A stretch of 36,466 bases of DNA. Origin: Crenarchaeota archaeon 13_1_40CM_3_52_17 (GTDB lineage Archaea > Thermoproteota > Bathyarchaeia > 40CM-2-53-6). The notes beneath the pieces are model-generated. The model saw only the letters and a list, made by a program, of their open reading frames with translations. It was not told where the DNA came from and did no database searches. The stretch lies in the NCBI GenBank assembly GCA_001918745.1, contig MNGN01000015.1:1-36466 (forward strand), read 5' to 3'. The translations under genes and the position numbers were made by a program. This document shows positions 16,385 through 25,289 of the stretch, piece after piece; positions within the stretch are counted from its first letter, which is position 1; every line of letters begins with the position of its first letter.

Positions 16385-17818
16385 ATGAAGAAAATACTAA
16401 CCTTATCAGCTCTAATTGCTACTGCCCTAATGCTTGCAACCCCACTCGGAGTCGGGACTATCGTTAGCGACTTCCACTACAGTCCAAGCCTAAGCTATGT
16501 TCAGCTTGGGCCTCTAACGACCCTTCCCCAAGGCCTACCTCTATGCAAGAGCGCGTCCCTTGGTAGCATTGTTTGCTACACGCCAAAATTCATCAAGAAA
16601 GCTTACGAGTTCCCATCTACTGCTACCCTTGACGGTGCTGGCCAGACAATCGTGATCGTTGACGCTTTCGGAAGCCCCACGGTTGCTAGTGATCTAGCAT
16701 TGTTTGATGCCGTCTTCGGAATCCCACCTCCACCATCCTTCACAATATTCTGCGGTAATTCTCCAACCCCTCTCGACCCCAGCACATGCCCTGTTGTCAA
16801 TATCAATGCGAATCCTAAACACGGCGTATTCGGCTGGACTATAGAAACAAGCCTCGACGTTCAATACGCCCACGCTATGGCCCCAGGAGCTAACATCGTC
16901 CTTGACGTAGCGTCTACATCGTCCGGAAACGCCATCAATGACGCTGAAGCCGCGGCCATCGCGGCCTACCCAGGCGCAATATTCTCGCAAAGCTTCGGCA
17001 TCCCAGAAATCTTCCTAACCGGAAACGGAAACCCCGGCCAAGTGACCCAGGCCCAAAAGAACTATGCGAACGGAGTTGCAGTAGGTGACACGTTCTTCGC
17101 TTCAGCAGGAGACACAGGCGCAGACTTCGGCTTCGGCGTCGCGATGAACAACTTCCCAGCTTCCGACCTGCACAACGTAGCGGTAACCGGAACTCAGGGA
17201 TTGCCCTACAATGAAACTGGAACCCTCATGCCTTGCCCAACATCCACACCTTTCTCATGCACTTCGGGACTGTCCTCATACCATGGACCATGTGTGCTCG
17301 GTCGAACGGTGCCACCAAATTGTGTACCCGATGGGTACGGTGGTGAACAGGTCTGGAATGAGCCTAGTTTCGGCCTCGCGACTGGTGGTGCACCAAGCTT
17401 ACTGTTCGGCGTTCCGTCATACCAGGCTGGCCTCGGCCTATCAGCAAGGGGTCCGGATGTGGACTACAACGCAGCCATCGACGGCGGAGTCTTGGTCGTC
17501 TACGGAGGCTTCGGATCTCCAGTCCTATTCATTGTTGGAGGTACAAGTGCTGGTTCTCCACAATGGGCGGGGATCACTGCCTTGGTGAACCAAGCTCGCG
17601 CCAATGCGGGTAAAGGTCCGATCGGCGACTTGAACCCAGCCCTCTACGCGATCTACCACAGCGCACGCTACGCGACAGACTTCCACGACATAACAGTGGG
17701 CAACGACCAACTAGTCGGCTCATCCGTTGGTTTCTCGTCAGGCACAGGATACGATGTCGCATCAGGCATCGGCTCCCCTATCGTAGACCAACTGATCGTC
17801 GACTTAGCAGCAGCATAA
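16385..17818 (+). CDS. Secreted sedolisin (S53) serine-carboxyl peptidase, apparently without prodomain
   Basis: An extracellular peptidase of the sedolisin/kumamolisin family, usually active at acid pH (477 residues). Residues 1-24 are a signal peptide. Catalytic Glu and Asp are E154 and D158 in GWTIETSLDVQYAHAMAPGA; the oxyanion Asp is D243 in ASAGDTGAD; the nucleophile is S388 in GGTSAGSPQWAG. The calcium site is in DFHDITVGND (about 432-440) with GYDVASGIGSP near the C-terminus. Sedolisins normally carry a prodomain of about 180 residues, but here only about 40 residues separate the signal peptide from the start of the catalytic core (YTPKFIKKAYEFP). It may thus be made without the usual inhibitor or with a separate one. 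The ATG at 16385 is chosen over the TTG at 16373. Confidence 0.93.
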   Translation: MKKILTLSALIATALMLATPLGVGTIVSDFHYSPSLSYVQLGPLTTLPQGLPLCKSASLGSIVCYTPKFIKKAYEFPSTATLDGAGQTIVIVDAFGSPTVASDLALFDAVFGIPPPPSFTIFCGNSPTPLDPSTCPVVNINANPKHGVFGWTIETSLDVQYAHAMAPGANIVLDVASTSSGNAINDAEAAAIAAYPGAIFSQSFGIPEIFLTGNGNPGQVTQAQKNYANGVAVGDTFFASAGDTGADFGFGVAMNNFPASDLHNVAVTGTQGLPYNETGTLMPCPTSTPFSCTSGLSSYHGPCVLGRTVPPNCVPDGYGGEQVWNEPSFGLATGGAPSLLFGVPSYQAGLGLSARGPDVDYNAAIDGGVLVVYGGFGSPVLFIVGGTSAGSPQWAGITALVNQARANAGKGPIGDLNPALYAIYHSARYATDFHDITVGNDQLVGSSVGFSSGTGYDVASGIGSPIVDQLIVDLAAA

Positions 17819-17832
17819 GCTAGAGCTGAAAA

Positions 17833-17874
17833 TGGGAGGGACGTCCTCCCAAAATCCCCTTTTCCCTTCTTCTT
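17833..17874 (+). terminator. Hairpin terminator after the sedolisin gene
   Basis: A perfect 7-bp stem (TGGGAGG/CCTCCCA, loop GACGT) starts 15 bases after the stop codon and is followed by a pyrimidine- and T-rich tract. It resembles an intrinsic terminator. Confidence 0.6.
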
Positions 17875-18065
17875 TGAAGCCATTACGGCCGCGCTCCACT
17901 GCCGTTTACAGCTTAGTTGATTAGATCTGGGTGTAAATCGTTGGTTTCGGGCTTCCAATGTCCTCCGGTCTTTGGTAGCGAGAATGAGATTAGTCTCAGT
18001 CTCAAGAATTACCCCGGATTCGTGTTGTCGGTTTACTGTTTGGTGTTCCGGTTCCGAATCTTCTT

Positions 18066-20018
18066 TCAACTCGGGTGCGCGGGGCAAAGGGCGCAACCTG
18101 CTGGATAGGAAACATTGGTAGTGGGGGAGAAAGCCTCAATCCGGTTGTTGGTGGTTCCCGAGGAGTTTCCGGTATCGGCAACGTAGACATTCCCCGAGGT
18201 GTCCACGGCTAGACCGCCAGGATCGACGAGTTGGCCATTAGCCGACCCCGCGGTTCCAAAGGATGTGAGAAACGCGCCGTTGCTGGTGAATTCTTGGATC
18301 CGGTTGTTGAACGTGTCAGCCACATAGATATTTCCAGTTGAGTCCAGAGCTAGGTGTCCTGGGAGATTGAACTGCCCATTTCCGGGACCCGAGGTTCCCC
18401 ACGACTTGATAAATCCTCCAGAACTGTTGAATTTCTCAATGCGATTGTTTGATGAATCGGTAACATACGCGTTGCCTAATGAGTCCACAGCGATGCCAGT
18501 CGGATTGGTGAATTGGCCGTTGGCTGTTCCAGTGGTCCCCCAGCCTGTGATGAAGGTTCCAGAGCTGTCAAACTTCTGAACTCGGTCGTTTGAGTAATCC
18601 GTCACGTAGACGTTGTTTGATCCGTCGGCCGCAACCCCGTACGGGTTAATGAATTGTCCGTTTCCGGTTCCAAAGGAACCCCATGCTCTGCTAAAAGTGC
18701 CGTTTGGAAAAAATTTTTCGACTCGGCTGTTGGAGTAGTCTGTAACGTAGACGTTACCAGCATGGTCAACGGCAATCCCGATAGGACTGTTGAACTGCCC
18801 GGTTGCGCTCCCGGTTATTCCCCAAGCCAAAAGAAAAGTTCCCGTGACTGAGAACATTTGAACCCGATTGTTTCCTTCGTCTACAATGTAGATGTGACCT
18901 GAACTGTCCAGAGCCGTGTCATAAGGGCTGGAAAACAGGCCAGGTCTTGGATATGTGAGACTTGAGATGTAGCTTCCTGTATTGGCCGACAATTTCTGCA
19001 CCCTGAAATTGTTAGAATCTCCTACGTACAAGTTCATCTGAGAGTCTACTGTGACGCCGATTGGGACGTTAAACTGTCCCGGAGATGCCCCAAGGGTCCC
19101 CCATGACGAGATGAAGCTGCCGCTGGTGCTGAACTTTTGAACATTGTTCCGGAGACTGTCGGTAACATAGATGTTGGACGCGTTGTCGACCGCCATCATT
19201 GTCGGTGAGGCCAAGGTGCCCCCTGAATTCAGGCCTCCCCATGTCAGGAGAAAGCCTCCTGTTTTCGTGAATTTCGTTATATTGTCCGACATGGAAGCAG
19301 TATCGCTTACATACACGAATCCTGACGAATCCACCGCCACGCCATACGGACTCAAGAATTTCCCGGGGGTTGTACCAAGGCCGCCGAATGAGCCTACGTA
19401 TGTTCCGTTATTCCTGAAGATCTGAACACGCTGATTTCCCTGATCTACCACATATACGAACCCAGTAGCGTTAACGCTCAGTCCGAGTGGGGTCTTGAAT
19501 TGGCCATTTCCGGATCCGGTCGAGCCCCATGAGGTGATGAAGCTCCCGGCAGAACTGAACTTCTGAATGTTGTTATTCACTGAATCAGAAACGTACACGT
19601 TTCCTTGGGGGTCGCGAGCTAGTCCTTGGGGGGTTTTGAATTGTCCGGGCCCAGTCCCTGAGGATCCCCAGGTGGTCACGAACGATCCGTCGTTTGCTAG
19701 TTTGTATACGGCGTAGTTCTTGGCGTCGGCGATGAACAAGTTGCCCGATGAATCGACGGCGACGCCGTTGGGAATTATTGGCCCTCCATAAGAGCCCCAT
19801 TGTCTAGAGTAGGCAAGGGAGTTGGTTCCAGCAACTATAACCTGGCTTCGGCCGCCTGCTGTGCCAACCAGGCCCATGGTGCCCTGCGTGATTATCAGAA
19901 TGGCGACGGAAAAGGACAACACCAAAAGAATCGCAGCCAAGAAGGCGTTCGGTCTCTTTTCTGGATTAGTCATGCGAGAGCGAGACGCGTAATTCACTCG
20001 TTTAAGGGGACGTTCCAT
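18066..20018 (-). CDS. Membrane-anchored NHL-repeat protein with 12 propeller blades
   Basis: An exported protein (650 residues) built from NHL repeats. After a basic N-terminus one hydrophobic helix (about 26-50, AFLAAILLVLSFSVAILIITQG) acts as signal anchor. Twelve repeats of about 47 residues follow (FxxPxGIAVDxxGNVYVTDxxNNRVQKF...WGxxGxxxGQ), enough for two six-bladed propellers. The final repeat has an insert (GNSSGTTNNRIEAF) and the protein ends with CALCPAHPS, a CxxC pair of unknown meaning. Propellers of this kind bind ligands, proteins or sugars, and some have lyase or esterase activity; no catalytic site is apparent. The ATG at 20018 follows the ORF track, but MTNPEKRPN at 19973 is an equally good or better start. 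It converges with the sedolisin gene. Confidence 0.9.
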   Translation of the reverse strand: MERPLKRVNYASRSRMTNPEKRPNAFLAAILLVLSFSVAILIITQGTMGLVGTAGGRSQVIVAGTNSLAYSRQWGSYGGPIIPNGVAVDSSGNLFIADAKNYAVYKLANDGSFVTTWGSSGTGPGQFKTPQGLARDPQGNVYVSDSVNNNIQKFSSAGSFITSWGSTGSGNGQFKTPLGLSVNATGFVYVVDQGNQRVQIFRNNGTYVGSFGGLGTTPGKFLSPYGVAVDSSGFVYVSDTASMSDNITKFTKTGGFLLTWGGLNSGGTLASPTMMAVDNASNIYVTDSLRNNVQKFSTSGSFISSWGTLGASPGQFNVPIGVTVDSQMNLYVGDSNNFRVQKLSANTGSYISSLTYPRPGLFSSPYDTALDSSGHIYIVDEGNNRVQMFSVTGTFLLAWGITGSATGQFNSPIGIAVDHAGNVYVTDYSNSRVEKFFPNGTFSRAWGSFGTGNGQFINPYGVAADGSNNVYVTDYSNDRVQKFDSSGTFITGWGTTGTANGQFTNPTGIAVDSLGNAYVTDSSNNRIEKFNSSGGFIKSWGTSGPGNGQFNLPGHLALDSTGNIYVADTFNNRIQEFTSNGAFLTSFGTAGSANGQLVDPGGLAVDTSGNVYVADTGNSSGTTNNRIEAFSPTTNVSYPAGCALCPAHPS

Positions 20019-20287
20019 CGACGAATTATTCAGCCGAAGTCACCAAACGAAGACGCATTCTCTATTCCCGTTTCAAAGTCCAAGTCTTAGAAAACACTTT
20101 CCCAGACGTCCCGGTCCCTCATTGAGTTGGAAATATCCAGGGATAGCCAACGCCGCCTTGATATCTCTTCGGTGAGAGCCAGTCTAGAGGTGAAAGGAGG
20201 CCTGAGCGTATGTACCCTGGCAGATTTCACAACATATTCCTCCAAGTCTGAAGTCTGGGGCGAGAGAGAGTAATGCGAAATTCTTTG

Positions 20288-23155
20288 TTAGTTATTCCAG
20301 AAAGGCCTGGTCGCTATGAACTGTAGCTTGGCCTCTAGAAGGTCCTTATAGAATTCTTCATCGCTTTCATGCATCTTCGACAGAACTCTCGAAGCGGTCT
20401 GCGGTCCTATTCCATACACCGATTGTGCGACTATGGCTCTCCTTCCATAGGCAATTACGAGATCCGCTGAGCGTCGCGCTCTCGTCAAAGCCTTCCGCTC
20501 GTTCTCGTCAAGAACCTGTTTGTCTCGCTTTTTGTGAAGGATGTTCGTAGTGTAGGCGCTGGACCAGAAAAGTGGAGCTAGAAGTTTGGAGCTGCAATCT
20601 TGGCATACCGGATGTTCTGGAAGACTTGCTATACTAGCATCTCTGGTCAGCTTGCCGCAGTCGAAGCACAACATGTCGATCGATCGTCCTTCGATTGAAA
20701 TGCGGAGTCGAGCCATGTTATCCGAGGCAACGTTCTCCGGCGCGATTAGCTCAGGGATGTCAACATGTCGATAGAGGATGTGGTAGGCCAGTGGCGTGGG
20801 CTTGTCTTTGGATCTGAAAAATCTCAGGTCCATGTTTCCTTCTCTGATCTGTTTGAAGATCTCTTTCACGCCGTCGAAGTCAGAATGTTCCATCAGTGCT
20901 TCCCTGATTGTCTCGTCGTAGATGGGAGTGAGCCGAAATCTCAGCATCAGCTCCTTCATCGCATCTCCATACATGAGCCGTCCACGGGCCAGTGCTCCGA
21001 ACCTCTCGGCGACGTGTTTCATGTGGAGCTGCCACGGGAAGTGGCGATGAAGCACTCCGTGACACGCTCCTCCTAACACAGCCTCTTCGACCCCGAACAC
21101 TTGTTCCAGGAACAGATCTTCTAGGTCCAAGTCAGACGTGTCAGCGGTCATCTCAAAGAGAATCCGGTAAGGGTCCGACCACCACATTCGGACGAGGCCT
21201 TGGCGACGGAAGAGTTCCTCGATAACTTCTCCAAGTGTGAAGTTGAGTATGTCGCCGAGATGGGTATGAAGTATGATGTATCGGTCAAATCCTTCGATGA
21301 GGACTCGTTGATCAGTTGGGACAGGCGCACCTGTACCCCTGTGAGTTTCTATCTCCTCAATAAGTCGCCTTAGTCCATAGGTGTCGCAAGGCCAGCGCTG
21401 GGCGAGGGTCTCAACTGCTGTCGATTTCGTGGTCTTGTCATCGAGTAGCTTGTCCACCATGGATCGGTAGACTCCGACCCTGGTTGCAAGTGCGCGGGGC
21501 ACGGGGAGTATCTGCCCGTCCCATCCTGGGATGGCGGCGGTGGGGTCGACTATCGGGAGAACGTAGACCTTTCCATCGTCTGTGATCTGTTTGATCTGCC
21601 AGACCCGACCCTTAACTATGAAGTTGAGTCCGACGCGTGCCTTTGTTATCATGAATTCTTCTCCAAGGATGCCGACGTTTTGCTGGCTGGTAAGGTCCAC
21701 GACCAAGTAGCGGCGTTCGTCCGGGATCATGCTCAGGTTTTCGAAATAGTAGAACCTAGTCCTAGAGGTGCGGTATAGGACGCTGTCATCTTTCTTGAGG
21801 TATCCCATCTTGCGCATGAATTCGATGACCTTGTCAACCGCCTCATCCTCTAGGTCTCGGTATGGGTAGGCTCCCTTGATCGTGGTCTTGGCTTGTGAGA
21901 TCTCAAGGCTTCCGTCCGAGTCCATCAGCACTCCAGCGATCTGATGGGCGAGCACGTCCAACGCTCCAACGTGGATATTGGTATGCTCTAGTCGTCCTTC
22001 GTTTGCTAGCTCGATTACTCCCACAGATTCTAGGATATCTTCTGTGGAGACTGAAACTAGAACTCCTTGGGAAGTTCTTGTTAGAGTGTGACCTGATCGT
22101 CCTACGCGTTGGACCAGGCTGTTTACTTGTCTCGGGGACATGTATTGTACGACGAGATCAACGGATCCGATGTCTATTCCGAGCTCAAGGGTGCTCGTGC
22201 AAACAAGGCCTTTGATTTCTCCGGCCTTGAATGCTTCTTCGGCTCGAACTCTTTCTTCTCTCGGGAGCGAGCCGTGGTGGACCATTATTTTCCGGTCCAT
22301 CATGTTGAACTTGGATCCGAGTAGCTCGGCGTTGACCCGGCTGTTAACGAAGATTAGAGTGGAATCATGAGCTTCTACCAGATCATCGACCAGCGTTAGT
22401 CGTGCTGCTGCTTCAGGCGTAGTGTATAATCGTCGAGCAAGCTCTCGATCCTCCTCTCCTGGTGCCGGATATTCTACCTTGTACTTGGTTGACTTGTTGA
22501 GTGGAATCTGCACCGTCTTGACTAGCTGACCACCTCCGAGGAATAGTGCTATCTCTTCGGGGTTGCCGACCGTGGCTGAGAGCCCGACTCTCTGGAAACC
22601 GTTTAAGCAGATCTCTCTGAGGCGTTCGAGGCCGACAGTCAATTGGACTCCTCTACGGTCGCCTGCCAGCTCGTGGATCTCATCGACAATTACGGATTTG
22701 ACGTGACGAAGATGATCCCTCATTCGTTTGCCTGGCAGTACAGCTTGGAGGGTTTCCGGTGTTGTGATCAGGAGGTCGGGGGGTTTGACTGCCATTCGTC
22801 TTCTGTCTCTGGCGGGAGTGTCTCCGTGTCGAACTTCGACCGAGAAGCCGAGCTTGCTAGACCACGTTTGGAGCCGCTTGAGGAGGTCTCGGTTTAGCGC
22901 CCTGAGCGGAGTAATGTAGATGAGTGAGATTCCTTGTCTGTCATGACTCCGGATCATTCTATCGATTAGTGGAAGGAGGGCTGCCTCGGTCTTGCCTGAA
23001 CCTGTGGGGGCGATTATTAGGACGTTGTCGCCCTGCGCTATCAGGGGGATGGCTTCGATCTGTGGTGGAGTAGGTTTTGAGATTCCTGTCTCTTGGAGCA
23101 ATCCTTTCAGTGGAGGAGAGAGGAGGGCGAAGGTTTCCGAGGCCATGAGCTCCAC
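20288..23155 (-). CDS. lhr: Lhr-type superfamily 2 helicase
   Basis: A large ATP-dependent 3'-5' helicase of the archaeal Lhr group (955 residues), linked to DNA repair or recombination in studied relatives. RecA domain 1 has the Q-motif region (GISKPTPPQIEAIP), Walker A APTGSGKTEA (K55), DEIH (158-161) and SATVG. RecA domain 2 has FVNSRVNAELL, STLELGIDIG and QRVGRSGH. After this come the winged-helix and Lhr-core regions, then a probable zinc-binding segment (CFDCGK...CQDCSSK), and a helix-hairpin-helix-like segment (VYGIGPQTASRVLSK) near the C-terminus. The first codon in the ORF track is GTG; ATG three codons in (23146) is an alternative. No nuclease neighbour is present. Confidence 0.94.
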   Translation of the reverse strand: MELMASETFALLSPPLKGLLQETGISKPTPPQIEAIPLIAQGDNVLIIAPTGSGKTEAALLPLIDRMIRSHDRQGISLIYITPLRALNRDLLKRLQTWSSKLGFSVEVRHGDTPARDRRRMAVKPPDLLITTPETLQAVLPGKRMRDHLRHVKSVIVDEIHELAGDRRGVQLTVGLERLREICLNGFQRVGLSATVGNPEEIALFLGGGQLVKTVQIPLNKSTKYKVEYPAPGEEDRELARRLYTTPEAAARLTLVDDLVEAHDSTLIFVNSRVNAELLGSKFNMMDRKIMVHHGSLPREERVRAEEAFKAGEIKGLVCTSTLELGIDIGSVDLVVQYMSPRQVNSLVQRVGRSGHTLTRTSQGVLVSVSTEDILESVGVIELANEGRLEHTNIHVGALDVLAHQIAGVLMDSDGSLEISQAKTTIKGAYPYRDLEDEAVDKVIEFMRKMGYLKKDDSVLYRTSRTRFYYFENLSMIPDERRYLVVDLTSQQNVGILGEEFMITKARVGLNFIVKGRVWQIKQITDDGKVYVLPIVDPTAAIPGWDGQILPVPRALATRVGVYRSMVDKLLDDKTTKSTAVETLAQRWPCDTYGLRRLIEEIETHRGTGAPVPTDQRVLIEGFDRYIILHTHLGDILNFTLGEVIEELFRRQGLVRMWWSDPYRILFEMTADTSDLDLEDLFLEQVFGVEEAVLGGACHGVLHRHFPWQLHMKHVAERFGALARGRLMYGDAMKELMLRFRLTPIYDETIREALMEHSDFDGVKEIFKQIREGNMDLRFFRSKDKPTPLAYHILYRHVDIPELIAPENVASDNMARLRISIEGRSIDMLCFDCGKLTRDASIASLPEHPVCQDCSSKLLAPLFWSSAYTTNILHKKRDKQVLDENERKALTRARRSADLVIAYGRRAIVAQSVYGIGPQTASRVLSKMHESDEEFYKDLLEAKLQFIATRPFWNN

Positions 23156-23227
23156 TAGTGAATGATATGATTAGAGCGTCTCGAAGATAAACTTCCTAGG
23201 CGACCAAAAGTGTCGCCCTGCGGATTC

Positions 23228-23638
23228 TTATTTCTTCTCGGTTATTTTCTTCAAAAAGTCCTTGTAGTCAGGGGCTTTCATGAGACCGGGCAGTTCTCTC
23301 TTCAAATCTTCAGGCTTGATTATAGTGATCCATCCTTCTCCGTACGGGTTCTTGTTGACCAGTTCGGGAGCATCTGAGAGCGTGTTGTTAACCTCGAGTA
23401 CCGTACCTGAGATTGGGGAGTAGACGTCAGCGACGGCTTTCACGGATTCGACGGTGCCGATGCTTTGCATATGGGCGACCTTAGCGCCTATTTTTGGCAG
23501 GTCGACGTATACGATTTCGTGCAACGAGTTCTGAGCATAATCGGTTACTCCGACTCTGCACTTGTCTCCCTCAAGCCGGACCCATTCGTGTTCTTTCGTG
23601 TAGTACACATCTTCCGGAACCTTGTACTCGCCTTTCAT
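23228..23638 (-). CDS. gcvH: Glycine cleavage system H protein (lipoyl carrier)
   Basis: A lipoyl-carrier protein (136 residues) that shuttles the aminomethyl group in the glycine cleavage complex. The lipoylated lysine is K67 in ESVKAVADVYSPISG; DVYYTKEHEWVRLEGD and NKNPYGEGWITIIKP are standard. The ORF track gives 251 residues from 23983, but that start lies inside the upstream phosphatase gene, and a TATA box at 23679-23687 puts the transcript start near 23657. The ATG at 23638, with GAAGGGA about eight bases upstream, is therefore preferred; an ATG at 23662 is possible. No gcvT, gcvP or lipoate gene is adjacent. H proteins can also serve in lipoate transfer. Confidence 0.93.
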   Translation of the reverse strand: MKGEYKVPEDVYYTKEHEWVRLEGDKCRVGVTDYAQNSLHEIVYVDLPKIGAKVAHMQSIGTVESVKAVADVYSPISGTVLEVNNTLSDAPELVNKNPYGEGWITIIKPEDLKRELPGLMKAPDYKDFLKKITEKK

Positions 23639-23678
23639 CGCAGGTCCCTTCTGGAAATCCATTGGAGGATACGATTCG

Positions 23679-23687
23679 GTATAAAGA
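23679..23687 (-). promoter_or_regulatory. TATA box of gcvH
   Basis: CTTTATACC on the minus strand lies about 45 bases before the ATG at 23638 and decides that start over the long ORF. Confidence 0.5.
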
Positions 23688-23781
23688 TTGCAAGAAGGAT
23701 TACTTCGTAGCTCGCAAGCTACCGGCTTCGTCCTGCTGAAGCTGTGGCACAAATCATCGGATAGTAGCTCGTTCTCAGGCG

Positions 23782-24420
23782 TTAGCTCTGTATTTGCTTC
23801 ATGAGTTTTGGGATTTCTGTCCAGCTTTCGACTCTGAACACTTGGCGTAGTTCGGGGACGGTCCTGTTCCAGGGTCTGCTGTAAAGTATTCCCCACATTT
23901 TCGGGTTGCGCGAGATAAGAGGCATCAGTTCCGGGGCGTCGTCGATGTATACGTCGTAGTTGAGAAAGATCTTGTCCTTCCATCCTGGGACACGCACGAA
24001 GCGCTGGTACGGGATGTTGTATTCTCTAAGCCAGTTTTTTGCCGCGTTTACGCTTTCCTTGCTACGTCCTGTCACAACATCGATTTGTCCTGAGCGGGCT
24101 ATCTTGCGGACTTTTTCTGCCAGTCTAGGCTCGGTGGGCGGGATGCTTTCCCAGTCGTCCCATGCTTCGTCCAGGAGCTGGAAGAACTGTTCTCTGGTGA
24201 TCCCGAGCTTGCGCCATGACGCCCAAGTATCTAGATCGGCAATCGTGAGGTTCGTGCCCAGAAACTCGTTGGCGTGCCTGCACCATGCTTCCATTGTCTC
24301 AGCTAGGACCCCGTCGAGATCGACCGCGATTTTCAACCGCTCATTGTGTGAGCCCGGCAACTGGACGATTTCATAGGGGGCGCGAGAGTCTTTAACCTTA
24401 GGCGAGTTACGGTCGCGCAT
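23782..24420 (-). CDS. HAD-superfamily phosphatase, 5'(3')-deoxyribonucleotidase-like
   Basis: A HAD-fold hydrolase resembling the NT5C / nucleotidase group (up to 212 residues). Motif I is VDLDGVLAE, with the nucleophile and acid/base aspartates; motif II is VVTGRSKE; a lysine follows in the GWKDKIF segment; motif IV is DVYIDDAPELM. A phosphomonoester substrate, perhaps a nucleotide, is inferred. The start is unclear: the ATG at 24420 overlaps the ATG of the divergent nitroreductase, while a TTG at 24336 would begin directly before KIAVDLDGVL as many family members do. The 256-residue ORF to 24552 would overlap the nitroreductase gene heavily and is rejected. Confidence 0.8.
   Translation of the reverse strand: MRDRNSPKVKDSRAPYEIVQLPGSHNERLKIAVDLDGVLAETMEAWCRHANEFLGTNLTIADLDTWASWRKLGITREQFFQLLDEAWDDWESIPPTEPRLAEKVRKIARSGQIDVVTGRSKESVNAAKNWLREYNIPYQRFVRVPGWKDKIFLNYDVYIDDAPELMPLISRNPKMWGILYSRPWNRTVPELRQVFRVESWTEIPKLMKQIQS
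24391..24398 (+). promoter_or_regulatory. TATA box of the nitroreductase gene
   Basis: TTTAACCT lies about 25 bases before the ATG at 24419, which implies a leaderless transcript. It falls within the longer version of the opposite-strand phosphatase gene. Confidence 0.4.
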
Positions 24421-25027
24421 GCCGCGAGATATACCCCTCCTAGAGGGTATCCGCTCTCTTCGGTCAGTCAGGAAATTCACGCTTGACCCAATCCTTGAAG
24501 ACAAGTTGAGAATTATCCTCGAGTCCGCGTCCAAGGCTGCTTCTGGTAGCAATACTCAGCCGTGGGAGTTCGTCGTGGTTCGTGATGCGAAGATGAAAGC
24601 GCGGCTCAAGGAACCAATGCTGAGAACATGGCTCGAAAAGCTTGCCGGCGGTTCAGGAATGTCCCAGCGTATGCGCGATGTCTATGACGAGGCAACTGAG
24701 ATGCTTCGGAACACTGAGACAGTGCCCGTGATAATCTACTGTTGCGTTGACCTCGATCGTGTTGGGAAGAGCGAGGAGGTCCGGTACGCGAGCATCTATC
24801 CAGCAGTCCAGAACCTGATGCTTGCAGCCCACGCGTTAGGTCTCGCAACCTGCCTGACTGTCCACGGGTCAACCCCTACTCGTGGAGAACCAGAGGTCAA
24901 GAAGCTACTAGGGATTCCTGAACACGTTAAGATCACATGCCTAGTCTATCTAGGCTACCCAGCAGCTAGACTTGGCCCTCCCAAGAGGAAGCCGATAGAA
25001 AAATTCACACATTACGACCACTGGTAA
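24419..25027 (+). CDS. Nitroreductase-family FMN oxidoreductase
   Basis: An FMN-binding NAD(P)H oxidoreductase (202 residues). SLRSVRKF at the N-terminus (phosphate binding), ASGSNTQPWEFVVV, AAHALGLATCL and GYPAARLGPPKRKP near the C-terminus are family patterns. The final HYDHW resembles the C-terminal tail of other archaeal members. The electron acceptor cannot be deduced; the family includes nitroreductases, flavin reductases and dehalogenases. It is a single gene, leaderless by promoter position, followed by the intergenic element described at 25075-25285. Confidence 0.92.
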   Translation: MPRDIPLLEGIRSLRSVRKFTLDPILEDKLRIILESASKAASGSNTQPWEFVVVRDAKMKARLKEPMLRTWLEKLAGGSGMSQRMRDVYDEATEMLRNTETVPVIIYCCVDLDRVGKSEEVRYASIYPAVQNLMLAAHALGLATCLTVHGSTPTRGEPEVKKLLGIPEHVKITCLVYLGYPAARLGPPKRKPIEKFTHYDHW

Positions 25028-25074
25028 ATCGCGCCTTTGTCGTGCGTTTTCCGCTTTCTAAGCCCAAATTGAAC

Positions 25075-25285
25075 CCGTATCGGGAATCTGGGAACCGCCC
25101 CAACTATCCCCCATAAATCGTTCGGGAACCGGCCTAGATTACGCGTTATTTTGCTCTGCGATTAAAGCCAGGATTGTGCCCTGAATCGCAAGACTCGCCG
25201 ATAATCCATACCAGACAGAAAAATTTCTCTAGAAAAAGGAGGAGGGGTCTTGCACAGAACATCTCGCGACGCAAGAGTGACGATG
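25075..25285. repeat. Intergenic element copy B, related to 10621-10815
   Basis: The same ordered blocks as copy A occur here: AATCTGGGA (25085), AATCGTTCGG (25116), TAAAGCCAGGA..CCCTG (25163-25183), then GGGGTCTTG (25244) and CGCAAGAGTG (25270), again 26 bases apart. The stem is longer here (TCTTGC/GCAAGA). On the minus strand the stem is followed by a C- and T-rich run (CCCCTCCTCCTTTTTC) and begins about 13 bases after the stop of the zinc-ribbon gene, so a terminator function for this copy is possible. Copy A is about 190 bases from its neighbour's stop codon, so termination alone does not explain the conservation. Confidence 0.55.
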
Positions 25286-25289
25286 AGTC

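Noticed and set aside
17668-18096. 142-codon minus-strand ORF
   Set aside because: Overlaps the sedolisin C-terminus and its terminator, and then the NHL gene; low-complexity composition.
18200-19800. Regular repeats of about 141 bases, considered as a CRISPR or satellite array
   Set aside because: They are the in-frame NHL repeats of one coding sequence, diverged at the DNA level and without spacers.
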